A DNA stretch of 64,000 nucleotides from Streptomyces sp. DvalAA-43. GTDB lineage: Bacteria > Actinomycetota > Actinomycetes > Streptomycetales > Streptomycetaceae. A program made the position numbers and the translations under genes. Positions 63,406-64,000 of this stretch are shown here, piece by piece (the first letter of the stretch is position 1; each line of letters opens with the position of its first letter). The stretch is taken from the NCBI RefSeq assembly GCF_900091725.1, contig NZ_FMBW01000087.1:248001-312000 (forward strand). The letters run 5' to 3'. The notes beneath the pieces were generated by a model, which made no database searches, had not been told where the DNA came from, and worked only from the letters and a program-made list of their open reading frames with translations.

Positions 63406-64000
63406 ATGTCCGACCACGACAATCCGCACACCGTCACCGCTCCGGCCGCCGACCTCACGCCCGACGCGCCACAGATGCCCGAACCGCAGGTGAGAGAGGT
63501 GACGGCGCACAGCATCCCCGGCGGCCTCGGCCTGCTGCTGACCGTGATCGGGGTGATCGCCGGCATCGGTCTCGCGATCGTCGGCGGCGTCGTCGCCTCG
63601 AACGGGAGCAACGGCGTGGGCGTCCCCGTCTGCGTCTTCGGGATCCTGCTCGTCTTCGCCTCGTTCTTCTGCATGACGGGTGTGAAGATGGTCGCACCGG
63701 GCGAGGCCCGGGTGATCCAGCTCTTCGGCCGCTACGTCGGCACGATCCGCACCGACGGCCTGCGCTGGATCAACCCGCTCACCAGCAGCCGGAAGATCTC
63801 CACCCGGGTCCGCAACCACGAGACCGCGGTCCTCAAGGTCAACGACGCCTACGGCAACCCGATCGAGCTCGCCGCGATCGTCGTCTGGAAGGTCGAGGAC
63901 ACCGCGCAGGCGCTCTTCGAGGTCGACGACTTCCTGGAGTTCGTCGCCACCCAGACCGAGGCGGCCGTCCGCCACATCGCGATCGAGTACCCGTACGACG
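63406..64000 (+). CDS. SPFH/band-7 (stomatin-like) membrane protein, cut by window end
   Basis: The start is ATG 63406 (MSDHDNPHTVTAPAADLTP), preceded by GGGGG, and the frame is open to the last base, so the C-terminus is outside the window. Two hydrophobic segments (about 40-65, GGLGLLLTVIGVIAGIGLAI, and 70-90, GVPVCVFGILLVFASFFCM) form a hairpin anchor. The SPFH domain then begins with MVAPGEARVIQLFGRYVGTIRTDGLRWINPL, followed by VLKVNDAYGNPIELAAIVVWKVEDTAQALFEVDDFLEFV. Such proteins organise membrane microdomains and often recruit proteases. The minus strand shows a long spurious open frame here. Confidence 0.9.
   Translation, partial: MSDHDNPHTVTAPAADLTPDAPQMPEPQVREVTAHSIPGGLGLLLTVIGVIAGIGLAIVGGVVASNGSNGVGVPVCVFGILLVFASFFCMTGVKMVAPGEARVIQLFGRYVGTIRTDGLRWINPLTSSRKISTRVRNHETAVLKVNDAYGNPIELAAIVVWKVEDTAQALFEVDDFLEFVATQTEAAVRHIAIEYPYD

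Overview
The window looks like a chromosomal stretch of a Streptomyces or a close relative. The DNA is very GC-rich with strong third-position GC. The gene content is typical of the genus: a WhiB-family protein, two SpoIIE-type phosphatases, an RsbW-like ATP-binding protein, sugar ABC loci without their own ATPase gene, TPM/PspA and DUF1707 proteins, and both fumarase classes. From memory, the order ychF, ppgK, ispH, xseAB, glpX, wbl, DUF1707, class I fumarase, class II fumarase, DUF402 matches the S. coelicolor core near SCO5040-5061. I could not check this by search.

Layout. 1-8.1 kb: a sugar-utilisation locus. It holds the end of a LacI regulator, an acetylxylan-esterase-type hydrolase, a lipoprotein plus two permeases of a CUT1 ABC importer behind a LacI/cre-like operator, a GH1 glycosidase, a densely hairpinned spacer and a Tat-exported glucoamylase/GH144-like enzyme. 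8.2-16.6 kb: a GH18-like membrane protein, a TPM-domain membrane protein with PspA, a PAS/GAF/SpoIIE/HATPase phosphatase, a small ATP-binding switch protein and a Nudix enzyme. 16.8-25.8 kb: a SPOR mini-protein, a GntR regulator with two adjacent palindromes, an exported subtilisin with a P-domain, a threonine-synthase-like enzyme, an exported GH65 enzyme and a PGRP-type amidase.

25.8-35.8 kb is the accessory island. It starts with a DUF2004 gene whose 3' part and downstream DNA (398 bp) recur almost identically 8,655 bp further on. Between the two copies lie decayed immunity-like genes (including a frameshifted CPCC protein), an XRE/TPR regulator, and a three-gene operon (TIR protein, NTPase-like protein, membrane protein) joined by ATGA stop/start overlaps. 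A DUF234-type AAA ATPase is convergent to it. The C-terminus of the TIR protein and the N-terminus of the NTPase-like protein share a 15-residue motif. This suggests homotypic coupling of a TIR effector to an NLR-like sensor, as in amyloid-signalling or effector-associated-domain conflict systems. It is the best candidate in the window for a little-described system.

35.9-64 kb is housekeeping. It contains YchF, a DUF6542 protein, polyphosphate glucokinase, IspH, an APC permease, exonuclease VII, a nitroreductase, a DUF4245 protein, class II FBPase, a WhiB-family protein, a DUF1707 protein, class I fumarase, a LuxR regulator with a divergent MFS exporter, an M18 aminopeptidase, a GDSL-ricin protein, class II fumarase, a DUF402 protein, a second SpoIIE phosphatase, catalase, a class A PBP and the start of an SPFH protein.

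A second theme is short tandem repeats of varied unit length at gene 3' ends. In at least five genes the repeat includes the stop codon itself. No tRNA, rRNA, transposase, integrase or CRISPR array was recognised.
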